Assembly: GCF_009299835.1 (NCBI RefSeq) | Contig: NZ_VKCZ01000020.1 | Location: 802,019-866,018, forward strand | Reading direction: 5' to 3' | Source: Microlunatus speluncae | GTDB taxonomy: Bacteria > Actinomycetota > Actinomycetes > Propionibacteriales > Propionibacteriaceae | Length of the DNA stretch: 64,000 nt | Shown: positions 24,739 through 33,134 of the stretch, piece after piece | Layout of the letters: the number at the start of each line of letters is the position of its first letter | Numbering within the stretch: position 1 is the first letter of the stretch | Program-made: the position numbers and the translations under genes | Notes under the pieces: model-generated | Seen by the model: the letters and a program-made list of their open reading frames with translations, nothing else | Databases searched by the model: none | What the model was told of the DNA's origin: nothing

Positions 24739-25773
24739 CTAGGGCTTCCGGCCGATCACGGCACCGTTCGCTCCCGCTGCCTCGAACCAGATCGTCTGGA
24801 TGTCGTGGAAGCCTAGGTCGGCGAGCCAGGCGCTGTACTCCGCCGGTGTGTAGTTGCGGCCCTCGGTCTCGACCAGCATGTTGAGGCTCATCAGGGCCGC
24901 GGGCCGCGGGCCGGTCCGTTCGTCGTTGACCAGCAGCTCGGAGATGATCACCCGTCCGCCGGTCGGCAGGGCCGCCCAGCACTTCTGCAGGATCGCGCGG
25001 GCACGATCTTCCGCCCAGTCGTGCATGATCATGGAGAGCAGGATCGTGTCGTGGCCATCGGGCAACGAGGCGTCGGCGAGGAAGTCGCCGGCCACGGTGT
25101 CGATCCGCTCCGAGAGGCCCGCTTCCTTGATCTTTCCCGCAGCGATGTCGACGACCTTCGGCAGGTCATAGACCGTGGCGGTCAGGTCGGGATACAGCCG
25201 GCACAGCTCGATGTCGAACGCTGCGGAACCTCCGCCGACGTCGAGCAACCGGCGCGAGCGACTCAGGTCAACGGCCGCTCCCAGCGCATGGGCGGTGAAG
25301 ATCGAGAGGGAGTGCATCGCCTCCCAGAACACGGCCAGCAGTTCGGGATCCTCACCGTCGAAGATCGATCTCTGCCGGTCCGGATCCCAGGTCGTCGGGC
25401 GGTTCGTGAGGATCGCCTCCGTCAGCCGACCCCACCCGGCGTACAGCCGTCGATCGAGCATCTGCACCCAGCCGCCGAAGAAGTACGGCTTGCCCCGGAC
25501 CAGGAACTCCTCGGCCAGGGGACTGTTGCGGTAGCGCCCGTTGATCTTCTCGAGCAGCCCGAGGGCAGCGCACCCGGTGAGCAGCATCTCCGCCGGCCGC
25601 TCCTCGATCGTGAGTGCCTCGGCGAGCTCGCCGGTCGTCGTCCCCGCGGTCCCGGACAGGCGCGAGAACAGGCCGAGCTCGTGGGCAGCAGCCAGTGTCT
25701 TGAAGGCCCAGAAGCCGGTGGTCAGCTGCATCAGGGGGAGGGGAGAGAGGGCTTGATCGGCGTCCGTGGTCAT
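24739..25773 (-). CDS. O-methyltransferase with winged-helix dimer domain
   Basis: Protein of 344 residues, the length of the plant/actinomycete small-molecule O-methyltransferase family (DmpM, hydroxyneurosporene and acetylserotonin type). Residues 1-100 form the dimerising winged helix (TTGFWAFKTLAAAHELGLFS, then ERPAEMLLTGCAALGLL). The SAM motif is RRLLDVGGGSAAFDIELCR, then TVYDLPKVVDIA, then the catalytic-base region LLSMIMHDWAEDRARAIL and GGRVIISELLVND. ATG 25773 has GGAGGAGA upstream and overlaps the stop of a 36-codon ORF (ATGA), so the enzyme is translated together with that peptide. Confidence 0.87.
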   Translation of the reverse strand: MTTDADQALSPLPLMQLTTGFWAFKTLAAAHELGLFSRLSGTAGTTTGELAEALTIEERPAEMLLTGCAALGLLEKINGRYRNSPLAEEFLVRGKPYFFGGWVQMLDRRLYAGWGRLTEAILTNRPTTWDPDRQRSIFDGEDPELLAVFWEAMHSLSIFTAHALGAAVDLSRSRRLLDVGGGSAAFDIELCRLYPDLTATVYDLPKVVDIAAGKIKEAGLSERIDTVAGDFLADASLPDGHDTILLSMIMHDWAEDRARAILQKCWAALPTGGRVIISELLVNDERTGPRPAALMSLNMLVETEGRNYTPAEYSAWLADLGFHDIQTIWFEAAGANGAVIGRKP

Positions 25774-25880
25774 GAAGTCTCCTCCGGCGACTCGGCGGGC
25801 ATCGTGATCGGTGCGAATCGGTGGCCCGATTCGTTGAGCCTGGGACTGGGTGCAGTTCCGGACCGTCGAGCGGCGCTCAT
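25770..25880 (-). CDS. 36-residue peptide ORF coupled to the O-methyltransferase
   Basis: Starts at ATG 25880 with a near-ideal ribosome site (AGAAGGAGG, 5 nt spacing) and ends in the ATGA shared with the methyltransferase start. The peptide begins MSAARRSGTAPSPRLNESG, followed by HRFAPITMPAESPEETS. It is hydrophilic, has no cysteine and no membrane segment. The strong start signal and coupling make translation likely. It could be a modified-peptide precursor with a core around RFAPITMPAE, a leader peptide controlling the enzyme, or a small partner protein. I know no named family for it. Confidence 0.5.
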   Translation of the reverse strand: MSAARRSGTAPSPRLNESGHRFAPITMPAESPEETS

Positions 25881-26193
25881 CCGTCCTCCTTCTCGGGTAC
25901 GTGACCACAACTCTTCGCTGTGGCACGCCCGGAGGACAGGTCGTCGACCGGACAACTGGCGGACATTTCGAGAGTCGGGCGGAGGCGGGGCGTGGCCGAA
26001 TTCGGCCGGCTGCCAACGGCATGATCACGATTCGGTAGACCGTCTGACAGCGCCGCAGGCTGCGATTAACCTTTGTGGTGTAGGGGTGTGGAGTTGATCC
26101 GGCGTGACCCGCAGCGCGCCGAGATCCTCCACACCCCGGCTACGTTTCGGGACCGTTCAACGGTCCTCGCTTGCGGGCGGGCCAGGATCGCGA

Positions 26194-26354
26194 CTATCGG
26201 GCACCCCGCTCGCTCACGAAGTCGGCCATCCGGGGGACGTCCGCCTCGTCGGCCACGTCGACCTGAACTGGGGTGCCGTCCCGATCGCCGAATTCACGTC
26301 AGGCCGCGGTGGCCCGGTCAAGATCACGATCGGCCACGATCACCCGGTTGAGCC
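26194..26354 (-). pseudogene. Remnant of an SDR-family gene
   Basis: Minus-strand translation gives VIVADRDLDRATAA, stop, REFGDRDGTPVQVDVADEAD, then VPRMADFVSERGAR and a stop. This is the second-strand to fourth-helix portion of an SDR Rossmann fold, interrupted by a TGA. The rest of the gene is missing on both sides; the bases between it and the peptide ORF (25881-26193) show nothing else coding. A dead fragment. Confidence 0.55.
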
Positions 26355-26382
26355 TCGCCCCGTCTGCTCGGCTGACAGGTGG

Positions 26383-27263
26383 TCAGGCGGCTCGCTCGAA
26401 CCAATCGAGGGTGAGGTCGGCGACGGCGGCGGGGTCGTCGTCGGTGATGAAATGCGCGGCGTTGTCGACGTACGCGAACTCGTGGCGATCGGCGTACCGC
26501 TCCGGCCGGCGGCAGACCTCACGCACCAAATCCTCGGTCCACGGGCGGTCGCGGCGGCCGAAGACGACGAGGGTCGGCACGGTGAGTCGCCGGCGGCGAT
26601 AGACGCCGCGGCTCAGCCGGATGGATTCGGGCAAGATCATGCCGCGGGTGAGCGGGCGCACGGCGGCGTCGATGTCGGGTCGATGCAGCGGGGCGAGGTG
26701 GGCCTCGATGGTCGCCTCCGACATCGGGTGGGCGACGTAGGCCTCGGAGAAGATGCCGCGCAATGAGGCGCCCGGACGATGCCAGATGAAGCGCGGGAGG
26801 TGCCGGAAGCCGGGGATGGCTTTCGGGCTGAACTGCATGAAGAACGGCGGCACGGAGAGCTGGACGGCGGTGCGGACCCGCTCGGGGTGGTCGTAGCTCA
26901 GCTGCAGGGCGGTGATGGTGCCCATGTCGTGGGAGAGGACGTGCGCCCGCTCGATGTCGAGGGCGTCGAGGAGGGCGATCAGGTCGCGGAGCCGGGTCTC
27001 GCGCTCGATCCGCGGGTCGTCGGCCACGGTCCAGCCGGCCCGCGCAGATCGGGGCAGATGGCACGGTAGCCAGCGGCGGCGATCACTGGGGCGACGGCGT
27101 GCCACTGCCACCAGTGCTCGGGAAATCCGTGCAACAGCACGACCGGCTCGCCTGCACCGATGGCAGCGACGTGGGTACGGAGGCCGGGGGTCTCGATCAC
27201 GTCATGATCAAATCCGGACGCCTCCGGGAGCGGCGGCGACCAGGAGGAGGTTGGGGTGGACAT
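26383..27263 (-). pseudogene. Frameshifted alpha/beta hydrolase (epoxide hydrolase-like)
   Basis: Two overlapping minus-strand frames make one normal protein of about 293 residues. The first (from ATG 27263, AAAGGAG upstream) gives VVLLHGFPEHWWQWHAVAP and YRAICPDLRG; the second continues AGWTVADDPRIERETRLRDL, the nucleophile elbow LSHDMGTITALQLS (Asp nucleophile, as in epoxide hydrolases and haloalkane dehalogenases) and VDNAAHFI with the histidine. The break is at about 27042 in GCGCGGGCC, where one extra G would restore the frame; the total length (881) is one short of a multiple of three. It may be a real mutation or a sequencing error. It is divergent from a TetR gene. Confidence 0.75.
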
Positions 27264-27287
27264 CGCGACTCCTTTGTCCGATGGATA

Positions 27288-27303
27288 TACTACGTTCATA
27301 GTA
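27288..27303. promoter_or_regulatory. Inverted repeat in the tetR/hydrolase divergent promoter
   Basis: TACTA-cgttca-TAGTA, 5-bp arms, midway between the two divergent starts (27263 and 27326). A likely operator for the TetR regulator controlling both directions. Confidence 0.5.
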
Positions 27304-27325
27304 GACCTCGCGGAAGGGGGTGTCG

Positions 27326-27880
27326 ATGCCGGCGGCAACCCGGGATCGCGGGCTCGAGGCGGCCGTGGAACTGCTCGGTGCGGAGGGGATGCGGGCGCTG
27401 ACCCACGCGCGGGTTGATGATCGGGCCGGTCTCCCGCCCGGGTCGACTTCGAACTGGTTCCGCACCCGCCGGGCGCTGATCGGCGGCGTCGTCGACTGGA
27501 TCGCCGAGCACGAGCGGGCCGACTTCGATCCGGCCGCGCTGGCGTCGATCAAGGGCGTTGACGATTTGATCGAGGGCTTGGCTGCGATGACCGAGGTGCA
27601 GGCCGGGCCGTTCGCCGCTCGCACCCGTGCCCGCTACGCCCTCTTCCTCGAGCTCACCGGTGATCCGGAGCTGGCCGAGCCGTTGCTGCGGCAGCGCCGC
27701 GAGTTCGAGCGGTGGACCGAGCGGATCGTGATCACCGTCGGCATCGCGGATCCCGGGCCGGCGACGCGGGCGATCATGGCCCTCTGCGACGGGCTGCTCC
27801 TGCACCGGCTCACCGTCGACCCGTTGCTCGACCTGCGGCCGGCGATCGATCGCGCCGTCCGCGCTCTTGCCCAGTCCTGA
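27326..27880 (+). CDS. TetR-family transcriptional regulator
   Basis: Protein of 184 residues. The HTH region is GLEAAVELLGAEGMRALTHARVDDRAGLPPGSTSNWFRTR, a TetR variant with SNWF in place of the common YxHF. The C-terminal domain is helical (LAEPLLRQRREFERWTERIV). ATG 27326 is preferred to GTG 27320 because GGAAGGGGG lies at good spacing. It is divergent from the frameshifted hydrolase with a 16-bp inverted repeat between, so it most likely represses that gene. If the hydrolase is truly dead, this regulator is now without its enzyme. Confidence 0.83.
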   Translation: MPAATRDRGLEAAVELLGAEGMRALTHARVDDRAGLPPGSTSNWFRTRRALIGGVVDWIAEHERADFDPAALASIKGVDDLIEGLAAMTEVQAGPFAARTRARYALFLELTGDPELAEPLLRQRREFERWTERIVITVGIADPGPATRAIMALCDGLLLHRLTVDPLLDLRPAIDRAVRALAQS

Positions 27881-27905
27881 CGCGAGGGGCGGTCCGGCTT
27901 GTTGA

Positions 27906-28673
27906 TCACTGCCGCAGGAACGCGCTCACCATCGGCAGGACGAGGTCGGGCCGGATCACCTGCAGGTGCTTCGTGCCCGGCAAGATCGCCAACTGCGCGT
28001 TCGGCAGCAACTGCTTCATCTCGACGGCATGCTCGAGTCTGACGAAGTCGGTGTCGCCGATGATGATCAAGACCGGCATGGTGAGCCCAGCCAGCTCCTC
28101 GTCGGTCCATGCCTCGAAATCGTGCACCGCCGCCTGGGCCTTCGCCACGAACGGGTAGAAGTTCTCGGGGTGCGGCGCCGCCTCTTCGTAGGCGCGCTGC
28201 ATGGCTGCGCCCTCCTCCGCGGTCGGCATCCGAGGCGACTCCAGGTCCAGCTCGGTGATCTCGGGGTAGTAGGCCACGGTGCGGGTCGGCTTGAAGTGCG
28301 CGGCGGCCAGCACCAGCCGGCCGACCCGACCTGGTGCCAGGACGGCGACCTCGGTGGAGACCAGCCCGCCCAGGCTGTAGCCGAAGAAGTCCGCCTGGTC
28401 GATGCCGAGTTGATCAAGGAGCGCGATCACGTCCTCGGCGCACTGGCGGATGGAGAACGGCCGGTCGCCGTCGGCGGTGTGCCCGTGGCCCTGCAACTCG
28501 ACGCCGATCACCTTCCGCTCGGCGGTCAACGCCGGCAGCACCGAGTCGAAGCTCAGATGGAACGTGTAGACGCCGCCATGCAGCATGATCAACGGCGGGC
28601 CGGGCCGGTCGGCGCCGAGGATCTCGTAGTAGAGGTCGATGCCGTTCACCGAGGCGTAGGCGCCCTGAGTCAT
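27906..28673 (-). CDS. Alpha/beta hydrolase
   Basis: Protein of 255 residues, intact fold: PLIMLHGGVYTFHLSFDSVL, VIGVELQGHGHTADGDRPFS, nucleophile elbow FFGYSLGGLVS (G-x-S-x-G), then PVLIIIGDTDFV (acid) and PGTKHLQVI (His). ATG 28673 has GGAAGGG upstream. It is 25 nt behind the dihydrofolate-reductase-like gene in the same direction and probably in one operon with it and the AraC regulator further upstream. Esterase or lactonase-like chemistry is likely; substrate unknown. Confidence 0.87.
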   Translation of the reverse strand: MTQGAYASVNGIDLYYEILGADRPGPPLIMLHGGVYTFHLSFDSVLPALTAERKVIGVELQGHGHTADGDRPFSIRQCAEDVIALLDQLGIDQADFFGYSLGGLVSTEVAVLAPGRVGRLVLAAAHFKPTRTVAYYPEITELDLESPRMPTAEEGAAMQRAYEEAAPHPENFYPFVAKAQAAVHDFEAWTDEELAGLTMPVLIIIGDTDFVRLEHAVEMKQLLPNAQLAILPGTKHLQVIRPDLVLPMVSAFLRQ

Positions 28674-28698
28674 CTCGATCCCTTCCGTCACTGGCCGG

Positions 28699-29241
28699 TC
28701 AGCGGCTCAGGGCGTACGACAGCACCACCGTGCCGTTGCCGAGGTCGGTCACACCGGTCAGCTCCATGGCGGTGGTCGCCAGGCCCTCCAGCAGCGCCTC
28801 TCCGGATCCGGCGACGAAGGGGGAGACGCTCAGATGCAACTCATCGAGCAGTCCGGCCTCGACCAGGGCCCGGCTGAACGCGCCGTTGCCGTACTTCACC
28901 AAGGTGCCGTCGCCGGCCTCCTTGAGCCGGGCGACCGCCTCGACCGGATCGCCGGTCAGCACTTCGGCGTTCCAGGCGGTCTCGGTCAGCGTTGTGGAGG
29001 CGACGTACTTGGGCAACGAGTTGATCTTGTCCGCAACGTCGCCGGTCATGGTCGGCCAGGTCTGGGCGAAGCCCTCGTAGGTCACCCTGCCGAGGACGAT
29101 GCCGACGGCCGAGGACAGCAGCTGGCGTTGAAAGGCGAAGTGGTTGTCGTTCGGGACGACAGCCTGCTGCCCGGCCCACCAGGCGTCGCCGGACATCCGT
29201 CCGTCGATCGAGAGGTGGTCGTATTCGATCAGTTTGCGCAC
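28699..29241 (-). CDS. Dihydrofolate-reductase-fold (RibD C-terminal) protein
   Basis: Protein of 180 residues starting at GTG 29241: RKLIEYDHLSIDGRMSG, then GIVLGRVTYEGFAQTWP, LPKYVASTTL, the cofactor loop GDGTLVKYGNGAFSRALVEAGLLDEL, and the final TDLGNGTVVLSYALSR. This is the actinobacterial dihydrofolate-reductase-like family, related to the two intact genes near 13.4 and 14.2 kb but divergent from them. No good ribosome site precedes the GTG. It lies between an AraC regulator and an alpha/beta hydrolase, all in one direction. Confidence 0.82.
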   Translation of the reverse strand: MRKLIEYDHLSIDGRMSGDAWWAGQQAVVPNDNHFAFQRQLLSSAVGIVLGRVTYEGFAQTWPTMTGDVADKINSLPKYVASTTLTETAWNAEVLTGDPVEAVARLKEAGDGTLVKYGNGAFSRALVEAGLLDELHLSVSPFVAGSGEALLEGLATTAMELTGVTDLGNGTVVLSYALSR

Positions 29242-29297
29242 GACCGGGAGTCAATCACCCGGCCGATCGGTCCGTCTTGTATCGAACCGAAGCCGAT

Positions 29298-29990
29298 TCA
29301 CAACGCCAGAAACGAGATGCCGGACCGCAATTCACTGGGCGTGTGACCGGTCGCCCACCGCATCGCGCGGGCGAGCTGGGCCTGGTCGTAGTAGCCGCCG
29401 GCGGTGACCACGTCGTTGATCGAACTCCCCGCCGTGAGGAGCCGGGCGGCGTGCCGGGCCTGCTCGATGCTGACGACCTTGCGGTGCGAGAGCCCGACGG
29501 CCCGGCGGAACCGGATCTGCGCCATCCGTTCCGACAGGCCGCGCGGACGTTCGCCGTGGCGAATCTCGTCGACCAGCGGGTCGAAGATCAACAAGCCCGC
29601 GCGGACCAGCCGGTGGACGAACACTTCGACGTTCTGCGCGGTCGGCATCTCCCACCCCCGGTTGTCCAACAGGATCCGGCCGTCCGACAGGGTCGGCAAC
29701 AGCGCATCCTTCTGGTTGGACAGACCGGAGGGCGGGAAGAGCCGCAGGGAGGCTCCGAGCCGCAGATCGACGCCGAAGTATTCCGTGCCCTCCTCGCAGA
29801 TCATCGCCGTGCTGACCGTCTCCGGTCCACGCAGATGCACCGACCAGGAGCCTGCACCGCTTCGCGCGAACGCGATCATGGACGAGGTCTTGACCGCCGA
29901 GGCGAAATCGGTCGTGGCATCGCAGCTCGACGTCCACACCCGCTGCACCAGCGGGAGGTCGCCGGCGACCTCATCGAAGATCAGTCCCAC
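29298..29990 (-). CDS. AraC-family transcriptional regulator
   Basis: Protein of 230 residues from GTG 29990. The C-terminal HTH pair reads LSERMAQIRFRRAVGLSHRKVVSIEQARHAARLL and INDVVTAGGYYDQAQLARAMRWATGHTPSEL, the standard AraC layout. The N-terminal half (1-140) is a sensing domain with no recognised motif. Its position upstream of the dihydrofolate-reductase-like and hydrolase genes in the same direction suggests it heads and controls that operon. Confidence 0.83.
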   Translation of the reverse strand: MGLIFDEVAGDLPLVQRVWTSSCDATTDFASAVKTSSMIAFARSGAGSWSVHLRGPETVSTAMICEEGTEYFGVDLRLGASLRLFPPSGLSNQKDALLPTLSDGRILLDNRGWEMPTAQNVEVFVHRLVRAGLLIFDPLVDEIRHGERPRGLSERMAQIRFRRAVGLSHRKVVSIEQARHAARLLTAGSSINDVVTAGGYYDQAQLARAMRWATGHTPSELRSGISFLAL

Positions 29991-30022
29991 GGCGCGAGCA
30001 TAGTTCTCGCGGGGCGATCGAG

Positions 30023-30643
30023 TCAGCCGAAGTACGTGAAGCGGTTGAGCTTGTTCCAGTCGACGATCTTCTGCTTGGACCGCCAGACCCCGTTGCGATC
30101 GGGGTCGTAGGGATCGGCGATCTGGTAGCGCTCGGCCCCGTAGCCGACGATGGCGATGTAGTGGCCGTCGAAGTGATCATCGTCGACCTGGTTCATGTTG
30201 ATCACGACCGGATAGCCCGCGTCGATGCTGGCCCGGACCTTGGCCTGCAGGTCGGCGTACAGCGTGCCGCTGGGTGAGATGCGGAACCGGAAGCGCTTGG
30301 CCTTCCCGTTGAGGTTGAGCCGGTTGTTCAGCACCGTGGCGATCAAGGTGGGGACCTTGAGCCCCATGTTCTCCAGACCGGGGCCGTCGTACGGATGCAG
30401 GTTCAGCCCCTTGGCCAGGCTGTTCTGGCTCGGAATCTGCCGGTTCTCCGAACTGTCGCGCCGCAGGATCGGTGCACTGATGGCGATGCGGGTGGAAGCG
30501 GCCGAGCAGTAGTAGCCGTTGGGCTGCTTCTGATAGCGGTACTTGACGCCCGCGGCACTGGCTTGCGTGGTGCCGAGGGTCAATCCGATCCCGGCTCCGG
30601 CGCCGGCGATGAGCAGTGATCGACGAGTCAACTGGTGTGTCAT
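30023..30643 (-). CDS. Exported C39-family cysteine peptidase-like protein
   Basis: Preprotein of 206 residues with a Tat-type signal (TRRSLLIAGAGAGIGLTLG, cleavage near ASA). The mature part is a papain-like C39_2 domain: QPNGYYCSAAS with the nucleophile Cys46, GYPVVINMNQVDDDHFDGHYIAIVGYG with the catalytic His, and ADPYDPDRNG with the Asp. ATG 30643 follows GGAGGATCTG. It probably acts outside the cell. No RiPP or ABC gene is adjacent, so a leader-peptidase role is not indicated. Confidence 0.8.
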   Translation of the reverse strand: MTHQLTRRSLLIAGAGAGIGLTLGTTQASAAGVKYRYQKQPNGYYCSAASTRIAISAPILRRDSSENRQIPSQNSLAKGLNLHPYDGPGLENMGLKVPTLIATVLNNRLNLNGKAKRFRFRISPSGTLYADLQAKVRASIDAGYPVVINMNQVDDDHFDGHYIAIVGYGAERYQIADPYDPDRNGVWRSKQKIVDWNKLNRFTYFG

Positions 30644-30811
30644 CAGATCCTCCGTTGGTTGGTGACGTCTGCATCTAAACACGGTGCAGGTCCAGCGCTG
30701 TCGTAGCGCTTCATGATCATCTTTCCGTCGTCGCCGCCCGGGAGGTGATCGCGTACCGGCAAGGGCTGGGGCTTCGGCGGGTGACCCGGGCCGGCCGCTA
30801 CTGTGACCGGC

Positions 30812-31282
30812 GTGCCGGAGCCCTTGGTGTACGTGATCGGGACGCTGTTCGTGGTGGCTCTGGGCGTTGCCATCGTTGCGCTGAGGTTGTTCAAGCTCTC
30901 CCGGATGCCGAAGCTGGAGCTGTCCGACGGCCCGGCCGAGGATTCCGGGCGGCGCGCCGGGACGATGCCGCGCTGGCTGTCGACGATGATCTTCGCCGGA
31001 CTCGTGGTCGGGGTGCTCATCGCCTTCGACCTGTCCGGTCGGATCGGCAATCAGCAGGCCTGTGATCAGGGGCGCGAGATCTTCGCCGCTGCGCAGGACG
31101 GCGGCCGAAACCTCGACCGGGCCCGGGCTGCGGCGGCCGAACGCGGGTTCGAGCTGGACGTGATCGAGGAGAGCGACGGGGTCACCAAGGTCGACGTCGT
31201 CAAGAACGGCCGTCGGATCGGCTTCTGGCGGATCAACTACGGCACACCCCGCTACGACTGTGTGCGGTACCGCCGCAGTTAA
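30812..31282 (+). CDS. Small membrane protein, function unknown
   Basis: About 156 residues from GTG 30812 (GTG 30803 is an alternative). Two membrane helices: VYVIGTLFVVALGVAIVALR (near residue 7-26) and STMIFAGLVVGVLIAFDL (near 60-77), separated by an acidic loop. The C-terminal 75 residues are soluble, start with NQQACDQGREIFAAAQDGGRN and end YDCVRYRRS; the two cysteines could pair outside the membrane. No family is recognised. Confidence 0.6.
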   Translation: MPEPLVYVIGTLFVVALGVAIVALRLFKLSRMPKLELSDGPAEDSGRRAGTMPRWLSTMIFAGLVVGVLIAFDLSGRIGNQQACDQGREIFAAAQDGGRNLDRARAAAAERGFELDVIEESDGVTKVDVVKNGRRIGFWRINYGTPRYDCVRYRRS

Positions 31283-31399
31283 CTCCGGTCACTCACGCTG
31301 GGATCAACCGCCGCCTCGCGTGTCAGTGCGGAGTCAGTGGGGCGGGCTAGCGTCTGGGCCTGCCGCCACCCGGCGGTCACCACTCGAGAGGCAGTCGTC

Positions 31400-33097
31400 A
31401 TGCCGAAGCTGATCAAGACCAGCAAGGTCGCCGAACGGCGCCGGGCCCGGCGCTTGTCGATCCGCGTCCTCGCCGCCTTCGTGATTCTCGCTGCCTTCGC
31501 GGCCACGCTGGTCACGCCGGCCGCGGCCGTACCGGATCCGGGTTCGGGCACGTGGCCGGCCGGCGAGGTCAAGGCACGGCACGATGCCGAGCCGATGCCG
31601 CTGGTCGAGCTGGTCGGTGCCGCCGGGACGGGCCGGCTCTACACCACGGACCTCGACGAAGCGCGCGCCGCGGCGGCCGGCGGGATGCGGCGGGAGCCGC
31701 AGGTGGTCGGGTATCTGCCGATCGGCGGCTCGATCGGCACGGCGCACGCGCTGTACCGGCTCAAGCCGTCGGCGACGGCGACCCGGTGGCTGCTGACGGC
31801 GTCGGCCGACGAGCGTGACGCGTTGGTCGCGCAGGGCTGGCGCTACGAGGGCGTCGTCGGTCACAGCTACCTCCGTCGCGGCGCGGGCATGGCCCAGCTG
31901 CAGCGCTTCAGCAACGGCCGCGAGTGGCGGGTGGCGCTGGAGTCGCGGCGGGCCGAGCTGATCGCAGCCGGGTACCGGTTCGACGGTGGCCTGGGCTACG
32001 TCTACCCGACGTGGGTGCGGGCCGGAGCGGTGATGTTCCCGATGTGGCATCCGGGCGGACATGCCAAGGAGAACGGCTGCGAGCGGATCTACGATCGGCG
32101 CGACGTGTGGTGCGGGGTGCGCGACTTCTACGACGGTCACCCGCTGGGCACCGACACCTGGCCCGACGCCGACTTCAGCTGGCTGCGGCCCTCGGCCGGC
32201 TACTACGACGACGCCGACCCGAAGACCTGGCAGCGGCACATCGACACCGCCACCTCGGCGGGCCTGAGCTTCTTCAACTTCTACTGGTACTGGGATTCCA
32301 AGCAACAGGTCGAGTATTCCAGCGACGTCGGCCTGGCCGCCTTCCTCCGCGCCCCGAACCAGACCGACCTCGATTTCATGGTGACGGTGTGCGCGCATGA
32401 CTATGCCCCGTTGGAGATTCCGGTGGCGCAGTATCAGCGGACCGCGTCGATCATCGTCGAGAAGTACGTTTCGCAGCCGAACGCGTTGCGGACGAACGAC
32501 GGCCGGAAGATCATCGGCATCTGTGATCCGCGAGGTCTGGGCGCGGGCTCCAAGGCGGACATCGCGGCCTTCGTCTCGCAGTTGCGGGCCGAGGCCCGCG
32601 ATCAACTGGGCGAGGACGTGTACGTCTCGATGAGCCATCCGGCGTTTCGCGGCGCCGACGTGCCCGCGGTGGGAGCCGACGGCGCTCACTGCACCACCGA
32701 CTCCGCGGGCATCGAGAGCCAGTCCTTCAGTCGCTACCTGTCCGGGCAGCGTGCCTTCTACGGGCAGGTGCCGGCCGGCACCGACCTGATGCGCTGCGTG
32801 CTCTCCGGCTTCGACGAGCGCACCCGCTATCCGGTGCAGAAGGCCGACGTGAACAGCATTCGCTACTTCCGCGACTACCAGAAGGAGGACTTCGTCCCGG
32901 CGGTCCGGAACCTGCGCGACGACCAGCGCGCGGCGCCGCGCTTCCCGAACGTCGACAACTTCGCGATGATCTTCGCCTGGAACGAGTGGGACGAGGGCGC
33001 TTCGATCGAGCCGAACGAGCGCGACGGCTGCTACTTCCTCAACACGCTGAGGTCGGGTCTCGGCCTGGTCCGTGGGGGCGGTTGCTCGGTCAGGTGA
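31400..33097 (+). CDS. Secreted GH99-like (WbsX-type) protein with lipase-like repeats
   Basis: Preprotein of 565 residues. A signal peptide (IRVLAAFVILAAFAATLVTP, cleavage near AAA) is followed by residues about 60-210 with repeated units ending HALYRL, TRWLLTASADERDALVAQGW and VGHSYL, the beta-repeat (DUF5648-like) domain common in secreted actinobacterial proteins. Residues about 210-565 resemble GH99-like WbsX proteins: MWHPGGHAKENGC, FSWLRPSAGYYDDADP, LSFFNFYWYWDSKQQVE and FAWNEWDEGASIEPNE, where the acidic residues could be catalytic. ATG 31400 follows GAGAGGC. Likely a wall- or polysaccharide-directed glycosidase; substrate unknown. Confidence 0.75.
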   Translation: MPKLIKTSKVAERRRARRLSIRVLAAFVILAAFAATLVTPAAAVPDPGSGTWPAGEVKARHDAEPMPLVELVGAAGTGRLYTTDLDEARAAAAGGMRREPQVVGYLPIGGSIGTAHALYRLKPSATATRWLLTASADERDALVAQGWRYEGVVGHSYLRRGAGMAQLQRFSNGREWRVALESRRAELIAAGYRFDGGLGYVYPTWVRAGAVMFPMWHPGGHAKENGCERIYDRRDVWCGVRDFYDGHPLGTDTWPDADFSWLRPSAGYYDDADPKTWQRHIDTATSAGLSFFNFYWYWDSKQQVEYSSDVGLAAFLRAPNQTDLDFMVTVCAHDYAPLEIPVAQYQRTASIIVEKYVSQPNALRTNDGRKIIGICDPRGLGAGSKADIAAFVSQLRAEARDQLGEDVYVSMSHPAFRGADVPAVGADGAHCTTDSAGIESQSFSRYLSGQRAFYGQVPAGTDLMRCVLSGFDERTRYPVQKADVNSIRYFRDYQKEDFVPAVRNLRDDQRAAPRFPNVDNFAMIFAWNEWDEGASIEPNERDGCYFLNTLRSGLGLVRGGGCSVR

Positions 33098-33134
33098 TCT
33101 TGCCGATGATCATGATCATGGGCCGATCCCGGAG

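Noticed and set aside
24739..25880. A full RiPP gene cluster around the methyltransferase
   Set aside because: No lanthipeptide, YcaO, radical-SAM, ATP-grasp or transport gene lies within 5 kb. Only the peptide-methyltransferase coupling is supported.
30023..30643. C39 domain as a bacteriocin leader peptidase
   Set aside because: The protein has its own export signal and no ABC transporter domain or precursor peptide nearby, unlike leader peptidases, which are cytosolic domains of transporters.
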